Shown: positions 43,470 through 64,000 of the stretch, one piece after another
Layout: every line of letters begins with the position of its first letter
How positions within the stretch are numbered: position 1 is the stretch's first letter
NCBI RefSeq assembly: GCF_027409185.1
Contig: NC_084464.1
Span: 46,847,095 to 46,911,094 of the forward strand
DNA from: Cynocephalus volans
Lineage: Eukaryota > Chordata > Mammalia > Dermoptera > Cynocephalidae
Direction: 5' to 3'
Length of the DNA stretch: 64,000 bases
The notes under the pieces: model-generated
Databases searched by the model: none
Told to the model about the DNA's origin: nothing
What the model saw: only the letters and a program-made list of their open reading frames with translations
Translations under genes and position numbers: made by a program

Positions 43470-43685
43470 CTGCTAATAAAGGCATGAGCCATATGCCATG
43501 CATTGTTCTGGGGTTTTATACACATTGACTCATTTAATCCTCACAATAACCCTATGGGACAAATACTATTATTAGTCTTACTTTATAGATGAAGAATCCA
43601 AGGAACAGAGGGGTTAAACAACTTGCCCCCAAACACACAGCAAGTGTGTCCTAGAACTGGGTACTGAACCCAGGTGATCTGGCTC
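43470..43685. repeat. MIR-family fragment
   Basis: 'CATTGACTCATTTAATCCTCAC', 'CTTTATAGATGAAGAATCC' and 'GTACTGAACCCAGGTGATCTGGC' are MIR3-like. Confidence 0.75.
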
Positions 43686-44430
43686 AGTGGGGCAAGGGGA
43701 GGAGGCTGAGAAACCCATCACGTGGATGGACAGGAGGCCCAGCTGTCACAGCAAATGTCTAATAGGGCCCAGACGAAGGGATCCCCCTCAGCTGAAGATG
43801 CTGGAACAACTTCAAGGACCCCCACACTGCTGTATAGCCCTTTCTGTGAGGCTTCCAAGACCACCAGGAACATATTTCCCAGGGACAGTGGGCAGTCGGG
43901 GAGAGAGGAAGCTGTATCCCTGACTCATCAAAAGGGCCAGACTCCCCTTCCCTAGCCTGTCCCTCATCCCAGGAAACTGTATCTATATCCCCAGCCCCCT
44001 CAACCTCTGAGGCAGAATTCTTGGAATAGAAATGTAAGGGGGGGCAAGAGGGTGTGCCAGCTAGTGTAGCGGGGTACTCTGGGGACCCAGTAACTCCCAT
44101 GTTGAAGTAGTTGGGATGCAGGGCCTCCCCCAAGGTAACAGTCTGACACTGCCATGGGCTGTCAGAGGGGAGGAAGAGGGGGCTACAATGAGCTAGGACC
44201 CCTCCCAATGGAGTCCTCCACCCATTTCTCCCCAGATTCTTTCCCAAGGCCTCCCTGAGAACAGCAGAGGCCCAGCGCATGGGGGGGGGGTGCGGGGGCC
44301 CTGGCAGCCCCAGACTTTTAAAGCAACTTTCCTGCCTCCCCAATGTCTGCCCGCCTCCCCTCATCCAGGCTGTGGCCCCCCCTTCTGGAGTGATGTCAGC
44401 CCCGCCCCGCCCCCCGCGGGAGCACTGTGG

Positions 44431-44440
44431 CCAAATATGG
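44431..44440. promoter_or_regulatory. Perfect CArG box (candidate SRF site)
   Basis: CCAAATATGG fits CC(A/T)6GG exactly. It stands in a short GC-rich block (44385-44510) with several GC boxes, inside TEAD3 intron 1. The SRF assignment is inferred from the motif. Confidence 0.55.
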
Positions 44441-45269
44441 CGAACACAGCCGTGCGCTTGGGAGCTGGGACAGACTGGGGGGGTGGGGCGGGCGGCCCCT
44501 GGCTGAGACCGCTGGCAGCTGGTGGGGGGAGGGGAGCCTAGGGGGCAGCCCAAAGGACGAGTCAAGGAGAGAATCAGGACCACCATCCCTTCTGCTGGCT
44601 TCTAGGTACATGCAAGACTCACTTTCCAGGAACACTCCTGGGGGCAGAGGTGCCAACACAGGGGCCCGCAGGTGGCACCCCTGCAACACACAGCCATGCA
44701 CAGGAGCACACGTGTGCAGGTATGCTGTGTGGCTTCTTTGGCCGACAACCAAATAAGAAGATTTGTACCTCCGACCTGAGGCACACACTTGGGCAATGGC
44801 AGGCAGGCGGCCGCCCCAGGCTAGGGGCCAAACTGGGGTCTCAGTCTGCCAGTGTCACTCAGGAGGGTAGGAGGGAGTCAGCGTGAGGAGTGAACACTGG
44901 CTGTTCTGATCTCCGAGAGTTACCGCTTCACGGTGAGCACAGAGACCAGCACGCACCGACCCCCCTAGATCCCAAACTACTGGGACCCAGCGCTGGTGAG
45001 AGAGGAGGCTCCAGGCTCCTGGGCTCCCTCGACAGATGTGGGCTGGACTGAGGCAAAGGCGGGACTCGGGCTTGGAGGAGGGGTGAGAAATCTAGAAGGG
45101 GCTGACTGGGGACATGGGGTAGCCCCCTGGGGTGGCAGCCCCAGCCCAGTCAGGGTCTCCTCTCCCCCTGTACAGAGAGGGCCTGTTGAGGCTCGCCCAG
45201 GTGTGTAGAGCCTCTGCCTTGCTGGGCTGTGCCACCAAGAGGGGTAGGAGGGGGAGAGAGACCCAAGTG

Positions 45270-45860
45270 AGGGCAGGGGAGTGGAGACAGAGGCAGGCTG
45301 GAGCCTGAGACAGTGGGGGGTGGGGAGAGCCTGGGGAGGAGTAAAGAGCGGGGGAGACAGACCCAGAGAAACAGAAAAGAAAACAGACACGAGAGACAGG
45401 AGAGTCTCAGAGAGTGAGAGACAAAAAGACCAACCCAGCGGGAGTCAGACAAGAGAGCTAGAGAGGGAGCCAGGGAGAGAGACCCAGAGGAGGAGAGGTG
45501 CAAAGAGACAGAACAGGAGTGCTGGAGAGAGCCAGGGCTGCGGACAGACAGACAGACCTGGGGGTGGGGAGGAGGACATGGAGAAAGCGGGGTGGAGGGA
45601 GCGGAGGAGAACAGAAAGAGTGATAACAACCAACGAAGACTCAAAAAGGCAGAGACAGAGACCGAGATCCAGAGAGACGGAGACACAGAACCGAGTGGGG
45701 TACAGGGCCAAGGAGGGGGCAGAGGCCAGTAAACTCAGGTATGATAGGCAGTGGGGGAGGGGCAAGCTAGGAGGGGACCAGGAGAAAGAGAAAGACAGGG
45801 ACAAGGACAGAGAGACCCAGAGGCCAGGCAGACCCAGAGGGAGGGAGTGACAAGGGAGAC
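45270..45860. repeat. GA-rich low-complexity tract
   Basis: About 590 bp made up mainly of GAGA, CAGAGA and GGAGA words on the plus strand (pyrimidine-rich in the TEAD3 transcript), without a regular period. Long open frames through it arise from its composition. Confidence 0.8.
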
Positions 45861-47429
45861 CATTGCTGGGGGCTGGGGTCAGCCACACGAGGCCATGTCC
45901 AGGATATCCCCACCCCTGTCCTAGGGGCTCCACCCTCCCCTTCCTCAGAGACAACCTCCCATTGCACCCTGCAGAGGGGCCCTGTTTTTCCTTGTCCCAC
46001 CTGCAACTCGCCACTAAGGCTGCAGTCCTCGTGGTGGGCTCACTCAGACTTCACCTTCGGCTTGACCAGCCACCTCCGCTTCCCCTCTCCCAGGGCCCTC
46101 AGCCTTCTGGGGTCAGAAGGTGCCTCTGAGTGGTGGAACAGACAGGACTAGGAGGCTGGGTGAGCAGGTTTGGGGGCCCTGGGGGATAAGGGGCACCTTG
46201 CTGCCCACTCCCCACCCTGGGGCCAGACCTGCTGGGAGAACTGGCTAGACAGCTCCAGGGATGGAGGCAAGAGCTGCTGCTGCAGAGGCCCTGGACCCCC
46301 ACCCCATAGGCCTGCAGCCTTTAGACCACCCAGCCCTATAGCTCCCTTTCAAGGGGGAGGGAGGGACAGGCCTAAAGCGTGGGCTCCCCCAGAGCCACTG
46401 TCCTGGTGGGGGGCACAGGCAAAATAAGTCGGGGCAGGTAGGCACCCCCCTCTTACCCCTTCCCCTGACCAGCCCCACTGGGAGGACAAACTGAGCAGTG
46501 ACCACAGCTATCCATCCTTGCAGGGACCCCAGCCCCCAGAGTGCCTCATTTGAGAACATCGCTCCAAGTGTGGGAAGATGAGTGAGATCAGCAGCTTCTG
46601 AGTCCCCTGCTCTCAAACCTGCTCTCACACCCGGGCTGGGCTGACCAGCCAGGGGGTTGAGGAGGGGGTGGGCAGCTGAGGAGGGCTAAGAGAGCCTCCC
46701 CAGCCCTCTGCTTTTTCCTCCCTCCTCCCTCACCCGCCCCCACAGCGGGCCAGCTGTTCTCCAGCTGCCACAGGCTCCCACCCTAGAAATGGCTACACTC
46801 TGGTTGAGACCAGATTGGGGCTGGGGAAGGGGTAGGGATGGTGTCTGCCTCTGCCACCTCCAGCCCAAGGACCCCCTGGGGGACCGTGCCAAGTGGCCAC
46901 ACCCTGCCAGGCTTGGGAGAGAATACCCTCCTCCCTAGAGCAGGGTCTCAATTTTTACAGGAGGAAGCAATTTGCAGAGCTCACTGGGAGGGAGGGGGCC
47001 CCTTCTCTTCTTGCCGGCCTATTAATGTGCTTCCAGTTTGGGCATCAAGACTCTTCCCCTCCTCCTCCACTACTTGGGGCAGGGAGCCCTGTAGGGTGGG
47101 AGTGTAGAGAGTCCCATAGAGAAAAGGGGCCCAGTTCCCAGGCCTCCCTTCACCCCTTCTCTGAGACTGTCCTGTCTCCTCATCTTGCCCCAGACCCAGA
47201 GAAAGAATCCCAGGTATCCATTGGGGCCAGGCTGGGGGGTTTCTCAGTTCTCAATCAATATGTCAGCGGGCCCTGCATCAGGCCCCTTGTCACCCACTGA
47301 GCTGCCACCATCATGAGAGTCACAATGTGATCACACAGGCCTCCTCCATGCCCTTCCTCTCTGTCTCACACAATCTTGTCACAGCCACTGCCCTGCACAT
47401 TCAGTTACCTGCAGCTCTCTCCTTTCTGG

Positions 47430-47540
47430 CTTTTTAAAAAAAAAAAATTTTATTGTGGTAAAATGTACACAAAATTTACCATTTTAACCATTATTAAGTA
47501 TACAATTGAACGGCATTAAGTTACATTCCTTCTTTCTGTT
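47430..47540 (+). repeat. L1-type LINE fragment
   Basis: 'TTTTATTGTGGTAAAATGTAC', 'AAATTTACCATTTTAACCAT' and 'TAAGTATACAATTGAACGGC' follow an old L1 3' region. Confidence 0.65.
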
Positions 47541-47639
47541 TTAAAAAGTATCTTTTTCACCGTCTTCCATGTAGACGCCACATGCATCAGGGTCCTAGGC
47601 CCCAAACACATCCCACGCAGTGTCCCAAGCAGTGTCCGA

Positions 47640-48440
47640 CACCGGCTAGCACAGCCCCTGAAGATGTCACCCACACGGCCTGCCAGTCCCCACCGCTCAG
47701 ATAGTGACCGCCCACAGAGCTAGTCTCTGTCACAGCCCACACAGTTTCTCTCACACACAGGCTGCTTTCTCGTGCTCAGTGTACTTCACTCAGCTTCTTA
47801 GCACACGTGTTGGGTGCAGCCCCTGCCACACAGCTTCTCCCTCACACGCACATCAGATTGTCTGAGTTGGCATATTGTTTCACTCATACAGTACATGTTG
47901 TAACATACAGTCACACACAGACAGACCTGAGGCCATCCTGCATACCATGTCACAACACACAGTGTCACAAGTAGTCACACCGCAGCATCATGTCACAAAG
48001 AATGTCACTCATTCTGCTCCCCACACATGCAGGCACATCATACAATCGCATTGTCTCTCACACACATGTGAGCAAGCATCAGAATCACACCCTGTGTCAT
48101 CACAGTAACACACACAGATGGTCGAGCAGTGTCCTCCACAGACGTGTCCAGTTTGATACCCACGCACACACAGAGAACGTCACCCAGGCAGTTATCCACA
48201 TACCTGTGCAGCATATACCCATAGGATTTCTCTCACGGACATGTACTAACAGTCACACAGAATTTCACAGTGGCTCTCACACACATGAATGTCACAAAGT
48301 CACACACACAATCCGTTTCTAGCCGGGTTCTCTCCCACATGCATCCAGCCCCACATAGCCTCACCCACACAGAATGCCCCACTCCCGGCCTCTCTCCCAC
48401 ACACACCAGCGCCACACACAGTCGCACTCTCATTTCCCTC
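47640..48440. repeat. Degenerate CACACA/GTCACA-rich tract
   Basis: Short words such as TCACACACAG, GTCACA and CACACATG recur irregularly over about 800 bp. It looks like an old, decayed simple repeat. Confidence 0.65.
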
Positions 48441-48644
48441 TATCACTTCCTGTCCTTTTGGGCCTGGCAAGGAGTACAGGAAACAATCAGCACTCTAGGA
48501 AACCCCAAGGGCTGGGGCTTTGGGGATCTGCAGGGGGATGGAATTCTCAGCCTTCTGTGAGTCCCAGTGGACAGGCAGACCCCTCTCCTCTCCATGTCCT
48601 GTCTGGAGGGGCAGCGGCCTCTCCTGCAGACAGCCCTCTGCTGG

Positions 48645-48780
48645 CACAACACCAGGAGAACAGGGGAGCAGGGCAAGGCACAACACCAGGAGAACAGGGG
48701 AGCAGGGCAAGGCACAACACCAGGAGAACAGGGGAGCAGGGCAAGGCACGACACCAGGAGAACAGGGAAGCAGGGAAAGG
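48645..48780. repeat. 34-bp minisatellite, 4 copies
   Basis: Copies start at 48645, 48679, 48713 and 48747, each beginning CACAACACCAGGAGAACAGG (copy 4 has CACGAC and a few more changes). The unit length of 34 is not a multiple of three, so all frames read through it; no gene is implied. Confidence 0.95.
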
Positions 48781-51282
48781 CCACGGGGACAGGGCTGAGT
48801 GTGATCCTTTGACCTCCCCAGCTATGACCAGGGAAGCTCTGCCGTGGCCCTAGGGCCACCCTTCGGACCCGACAGCTTCTGCAGCCCTCATGGAAAAGAG
48901 GCTGCGACCTCCTAGCCACCTCCACTGAAAGGTGCAGCATTTAGATCCCTCGTGGCTCCCAGCTCCTGTGCCTGGCACCACAGCGCCCTTCCTCACTCTC
49001 CCCTCTGTGAGCTGACCCCTCTATACCTCTCCCCTTCCTGAGCCAGGAGGTGGACTCTGCCAGCCAGCTTCTATACTGAGCCCCTAGGGAGTCCCCCAGA
49101 GGGGTCTCAGAGTCCAAAGGGCAGAAGGGCAGGCCATCCAAATTCATGCCATCCATCCCACCCAGCCCTGCCAGACCCCACTGCCACTCCAGAGAGCAAG
49201 TTCCACCAACTCCACTGGCCTCCCTGCCCTTGACACCTGCTGCCTGCAGCCTTTTCAGCCACACTCATCTGGTTTAGGTGCTCCTTAGTCACTCCCTGGT
49301 TCGTCCTTGCCTTCTTCCTTGGCCCACTTGATCACCCACCCACCTCACCAGAACCCACCAGATTCAGCTTTCATAATGAGAGAAGGAAGGCAGAAAGGAG
49401 ACAGACTCCTGGAGGAGCTCAGAGAAAAGGAACCTGAGAAGTCATTTATTACAGACAGGAAACTGAGGCCCAAAGGGGCCTGCCAAGATAACATAGCTGG
49501 TTAAATGCCCAGCTGGGACCCAGTCTCTAATTGCTTGACCTCCTCTGTTGCGATGTCTCCTCCTGGTTTTAATATTTCTTCAACTGGGAGGATGTACCAG
49601 GATCTGCAAACCTGAGGGTGAGGGTGGGAGCAGGGCTCAGGACGCTGATGTATAGGTACACACACACACACATACGCACAGGCACAGGCACACGCACACA
49701 TGCACAGCTCTCTCCTGCCAACCACTGACCATTCTACTCAGCCATTCCCAAGCCCAATGAGCTACTTAGCATTAATTATGGTTTCCTCCCTAGGGGGGTG
49801 GGGGAAGGCCCAAGAGGTTGAGACTCCTACTGGCTCCTGGACCCTCCCTAAGGAGGAGGCATCCAGGGTCCCTGAAGTCATCCTCACTAGAGAGCCTACA
49901 TAGTCCTGTAAGATACATCTGTCCATCTCCTGACCACAGGGTGAACAGGGACCCAGAAGACTAGAGAACCACACCCTTTGAGGGGTACCCCTATGGAAGG
50001 AATTTTGGGAAGGGGGCTACTGGAGTCTGTAAGGGAAGGGGACACGATTCTCCCAAGTCTCTAACCAAGGAGGTCTTTGTCTCCTTGCCCCAGGCTGCCC
50101 CCAGCTTTCTGGCCAAGGAGATGTCCTGGCCCCCAGCACTGGGGTGGAACATGTGTACACAGAACCAGGCCGCAGGAGACCAGATACACAGAGGCGCCAT
50201 GGGCACCAGCCCCTCTGAGCTGTGTCCAGCCCCCACCCCCATCCTCTGTTCTCCTAGGCTACAAGTCCAGGCCTGACCTGGTTCTGCCCCTACCTGGAGA
50301 GGAAAGATACAAGGAAGCACCCCCTGAGAAGCCCTCCCCCAAGGCCTCATTCTTCCCCCTTGCCCTGAATCTCAGCCCCAGATCAGTCCCCTCTCCAGTA
50401 AAGTGACAGAGTGGGGTCTCAATGACACTGCCCCAGGGCCTAGCTGGAAACCAATCCAGACGGGGGACCCAATCTTCTCTCCCCAGGCAGGAATAAAGGG
50501 CATGACAGACAATGGAGGGGACGAGGGTGGGAAGGGGGGGGGACCAGCGGTCCTCAAACCTTCTAAAGTCTGAACAAGGGCTCTGAGGATGTGTGGCAAA
50601 GAAAAGGCCCCAAATCCAGCCCCCTCCGAAGCCAGGCTCACAGAACTCAGAGCTGGAACTCTGAACTCCCACCCGAGCGCAGGCGGCAGAACTGGAGGCC
50701 ACTTGAGCCCCTGGCTCTCAGGGGTCGCACGCCCGGGCGCTCAGCTTTGCTCCCAGACACCCTCCACAATCCAGCGCAGCCGCCGGCACCGCGCAGGAAC
50801 CGGCCTGGGCGTCGGGAGGCCGGGCCCGAGGCCTGCGTGAAGCTGGGGCCGGGCGGGCTCCCGGAGAGCGAGGGCCGGGAGTCCAAAGGGCGGCGGGGCC
50901 CGGGACTGGGCGCCCCGGTTACGACCTCTCCGGGGCAGGCCCTCCAAACCGTGCGGCCCCCAGATCCCCGCCCGGACACCCCAAGCGTGGACGGCGGCCC
51001 AGGCGATGGCACGGGGGACACAATCTCCCGGCTGTCCTACCTCCCCCGACCAACTCGTCCCGGCCGCGGGGGGGTGGGGGGGCGGGGCTTCCCGGAGAGA
51101 TTTTTCTCCCCCTTCCCTCTCAACTTCCCGGCACCCAGATCCGGGGCTCCAGCTCAGGCTGGACAATAGCTCGGGGACCCAGCCCCCCTCGAGTGTTGCC
51201 TCCTCCCCGCGATACAGAACCGACCAACCAACCAAGCCACCTCTCCCAGGCAGGGCCTCCTCCCGGCGTCCGCCCGGCTTAC

Positions 51283-51480
51283 CTGGTCCGAGCTCGGGGG
51301 GGCGCTCCGGCCGGGCCGCTCCGCCGGGCCCGAGGGAGCTGAGAGGGGGGCCGGGGAAGGGGGGTCGTGGGGAGGGGGCTGGCCGGAATGTGCGGAATGA
51401 GCCGGGCTGGAGCGGGAGGTGCCAGGCGCGGAGGAGGGAGCGAGCGGGACGGAAAGTTTGTGTTGAGGAAACTGGGCTGG
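51283..51480 (-). other. TEAD3: TEAD3 non-coding first exon (3' edge firm, start approximate)
   Basis: The donor on the minus strand reads GACCAG then GTAAGC (51282-51277). The exon joins to the acceptor at 42083 (CCCCAG before GCTCAGG). The transcription start is not determined; about 51400-51500 is my estimate from the island structure. Confidence 0.6.
51385..51399 (-). promoter_or_regulatory. TEAD3: Double TEAD (M-CAT) motif at TEAD3 5' end
   Basis: On the minus strand, CATTCC-GCA-CATTCC: two perfect M-CAT hexamers in direct orientation, three bases apart. It lies within about 120 bp upstream of the exon 1 donor. TEAD factors bind CATTCC. Autoregulation is an inference. Confidence 0.6.
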
Positions 51481-52249
51481 GGGTGGGGGCTGCGGGAAGG
51501 AGGGGGCGGGGCGCGCGGGGGGCGGGCGCTGGCCGGGAGGGGCGGGGCCGCGCAGGGCCGCCCCCCGCCGGCGCTCGGCTGCCCACCCGCGGCCTCGGGA
51601 CCTTCCCGCGCCTGGAGTCCCCCTCGCCCGCCGGTGCGACGCCCCCGGTCTCTGCCTGCAGGCCGGGCCTTACCCACCCCTAGCGCCCCGCCGGAATTTG
51701 GGGCTCCGGCCTGGGCGGGGCCGAGGGCGGAGCTCCTGCCTCGGGGGCAGGGCTCCCGTCGGTGCCGGGGGCCTTGGGTGCCGCGTCACGAGGATCCCGG
51801 CGGAGCCGGAGCGCACGGGCCTTGGGGCGCTCTGCACTCCCCCGGTCCCGAGCCGCCGCGGCGGGGCGCCCCCTCCAGCCCGCGAGCCCGCCCCCCACCC
51901 CCGTGGCCCCAGACCCGGCTCCGCCCTGGCGGCTGCGCCCGCCCCGCCTGAACCCGGTTTGTCTGGTTCTCCCCGAGTGGCTTGTTTCTCGAATTTCTCC
52001 CTTTTTCCCTCTTCCCAGACCTCCGGGACCTCCCTCTCCGCCCGGCTCCCCGGGGCCCCTGCGGGGGGCGTCTCGACACTGCGTGCCCGCCGAGTTTCGG
52101 TAGGACCCGCGACGGGCGCGGGGGAGGGGACGCGGGAGCGCCCGGGGCCGGAGCCGGGGCGGGGGTGGGCGGCGGCGGGGAGGCCTCCAGCCCGCCCTCC
52201 GGACCCCTCCCGCCGCCTCGTTCTCCGCACGCGCTGAGGAACCACAGCT

Positions 52250-52683
52250 CCGCTGGGCCAAGGACGCGGCTTTATTGGGGCCGTGGGTACCTGGCCCTTG
52301 TGCCCCTTTACCTGCCCCCTCCTGCGAGCCCGCCCCAGCTCCAGCCCCAGTGCGGTCTCCGAGGGGGTTAAGACAACACTGACTACTGCTCTCGGACAGG
52401 AAGTGACTGGGCGCGGGGAGGAGGGGAGTGAAGCGGCGCGGGCGAGCTCCGCGACCAGATGTGCGGCTCCCGCTCCAGATGTTCTTCATCTCCGTCGGAC
52501 CCGCCGTCTGAGCTCCTCCCTTGCCTTGGCCCGGCCGGGCTGGGGAGCGGACGGAGGTCACCGAGAGGCAGCGAGGGGTCAGTCCTCGACAAGGGAGGAG
52601 ACTTCCGTGGGGGGGTTGGTGAAGGGACCCTGCAACCCTCCCCCACGCCGGCGGGCTCTGTGGGCGCTGAGGGGCTGCTGGGG
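52250..52683 (-). other. TULP1: TULP1 3' UTR
   Basis: From the TGA (52684-52686) to just past AATAAA at 52271-52276 (reversed TTTATT), about 430 nt. Confidence 0.75.
52271..52276 (-). terminator. TULP1: TULP1 polyadenylation signal AATAAA
   Basis: Reversed TTTATT gives AATAAAGCCGCG on the minus strand, about 410 nt after the stop codon. Confidence 0.78.
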
Positions 52684-63753
<11,070 letters not shown>

Positions 63754-64000
63754 CTGAGCCGAGATGCGGGGTTCAGGAGGGGTCCCGCCCCGGGCTCCGG
63801 GAGGCAGCGCCCCGACACCCAACCCCCGAGCCTGGGGCGCGCCCCCTGGGGCTCCTAACCCGGGGGTCTCCGCTGGCCTCCGTTCCCACCTTCAGCACCC
63901 GTCCCCTGGCTTTCATTCATCCTCTCCCCTCCCCCTCCCCCTCCCGCTCCCCCTCCCCCTCAGCAGCACCCTCGCCCGCCCGCAGGTCTCTCGCTCCCGC
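63754..64000. other. TULP1 intron or upstream CpG-rich end of window
   Basis: GC-rich, with CCCCTCC runs (63920-63961). On the minus strand a donor-like AAG|GTGGGA (about 63888-63893) follows an open stretch ending GTGAE whose phase would fit the next TULP1 exon. Similarity to TULP1 exon 3 is too weak to call it. Exons 1-3 are otherwise not found in the window. Confidence 0.35.

Larger units (their letters stand above)
42083..51282. other. TEAD3: TEAD3 intron 1 (9.2 kb)
   Basis: Separates the non-coding first exon from the first coding exon. It holds MIR fragments, a GA-rich low-complexity tract, a CACA-rich tract, a 34-bp minisatellite and a CArG box, listed separately. No coding similarity was found in its many GC-rich open frames. 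Confidence 0.7.
50640..52300. promoter_or_regulatory. CpG island spanning TEAD3 5' end and TULP1 3' end
   Basis: Very CpG-rich over about 1.6 kb, with many GC boxes. It covers TEAD3 exon 1 and reaches the TULP1 poly(A) signal. It is presumably the TEAD3 promoter island. The long open frames in it on both strands reflect GC content. Confidence 0.75.

Noticed and set aside
45150-46014. Leu/Ser-rich and Glu/Arg-rich open frames on both strands
   Set aside because: They run through the GA-rich low-complexity tract; composition explains them.
48645-48780. Regular direct repeats resembling a CRISPR array
   Set aside because: Units are directly adjacent with no spacers, in a mammalian intron; a minisatellite.
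48443-48940. Repetitive Cys/Pro proteins on the minus strand and repeat proteins on the plus strand
   Set aside because: Products of the 34-bp minisatellite, which reads open in all frames because 34 is not divisible by three.
63888-63960. Possible TULP1 exon 3 ending at a donor-like AAG|GTGGGA
   Set aside because: Phase would fit, but the encoded residues (Gly/Glu run, then MNESQGTGAE) do not clearly match TULP1; kept only as a note.

Overview
The window is nuclear DNA of a placental mammal. It carries a conserved gene block equivalent to human chromosome 6p21.31: FANCE (+, 12008-23111), RPL10A (+, 24456-26939), TEAD3 (-, coding 31547-42032, first exon near 51283) and the 3' twelve exons of TULP1 (-, 52684-63753). 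Gene assignments rest on hand translation of exons, GT/AG splice sites and phase bookkeeping. The FANCE model closes at 540 codons plus stop, RPL10A at 217 and TEAD3 at 435, the lengths expected of the mammalian families (FANCE is a few residues longer than human).

The species is suggested by the young SINEs. They are tRNA-Ile-like, occur both as ~75-bp monomers and as head-to-tail dimers, and have long A tails and clear target-site duplications. This pattern fits the CYN-type SINEs of colugos (Dermoptera) best. Yinpterochiropteran bats, which also have tRNA-derived dimeric SINEs, remain possible. No Alu, B1/B2, carnivore SINE or bovine repeats were seen. Older shared repeats (MIR, L2, MER5, MLT1, mariner MITEs) are present.

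Layout. 1-3117 is intergenic, with a decayed CCCH-finger-like fragment, an internal duplication and an L2. 3118-11452 is a nested insertion: a SINE split by an ~8.2-kb gammaretrovirus-like provirus with a tRNA-Phe primer binding site (ERV-F/Fc type). Both LTRs are present, and gag, pro-pol and env are all recognisable but broken by stops and frameshifts. 11700-23380 is FANCE with a GC-box promoter; its introns hold a SINE cluster. 24375-26960 is RPL10A with a compact housekeeping promoter. 26960-30080 is intergenic and SINE-rich. 30080-51480 is TEAD3, including a 12-nt microexon, a duplicated recognition-helix exon, an AUA initiation codon and a 9.2-kb first intron rich in simple repeats. 52250-64000 is TULP1, whose 3' end lies about 0.8 kb upstream of the TEAD3 5' end on the same strand; TULP1 exons 1-3 lie outside the window or were not recognised.

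The four genes do not form a pathway. FANCE acts in the Fanconi DNA interstrand-crosslink response, RPL10A is a 60S ribosomal protein, TEAD3 is the DNA-binding partner of YAP/TAZ, and TULP1 is a photoreceptor trafficking protein. The most interesting items are the alternative-splicing architecture of the TEAD3 DNA-binding domain, a double TEAD motif at the TEAD3 5' end, a 6-nt TULP1 microexon, the SINE-within-provirus history just upstream of FANCE, and reciprocal LTR deletions that removed the TATA box from one LTR only.
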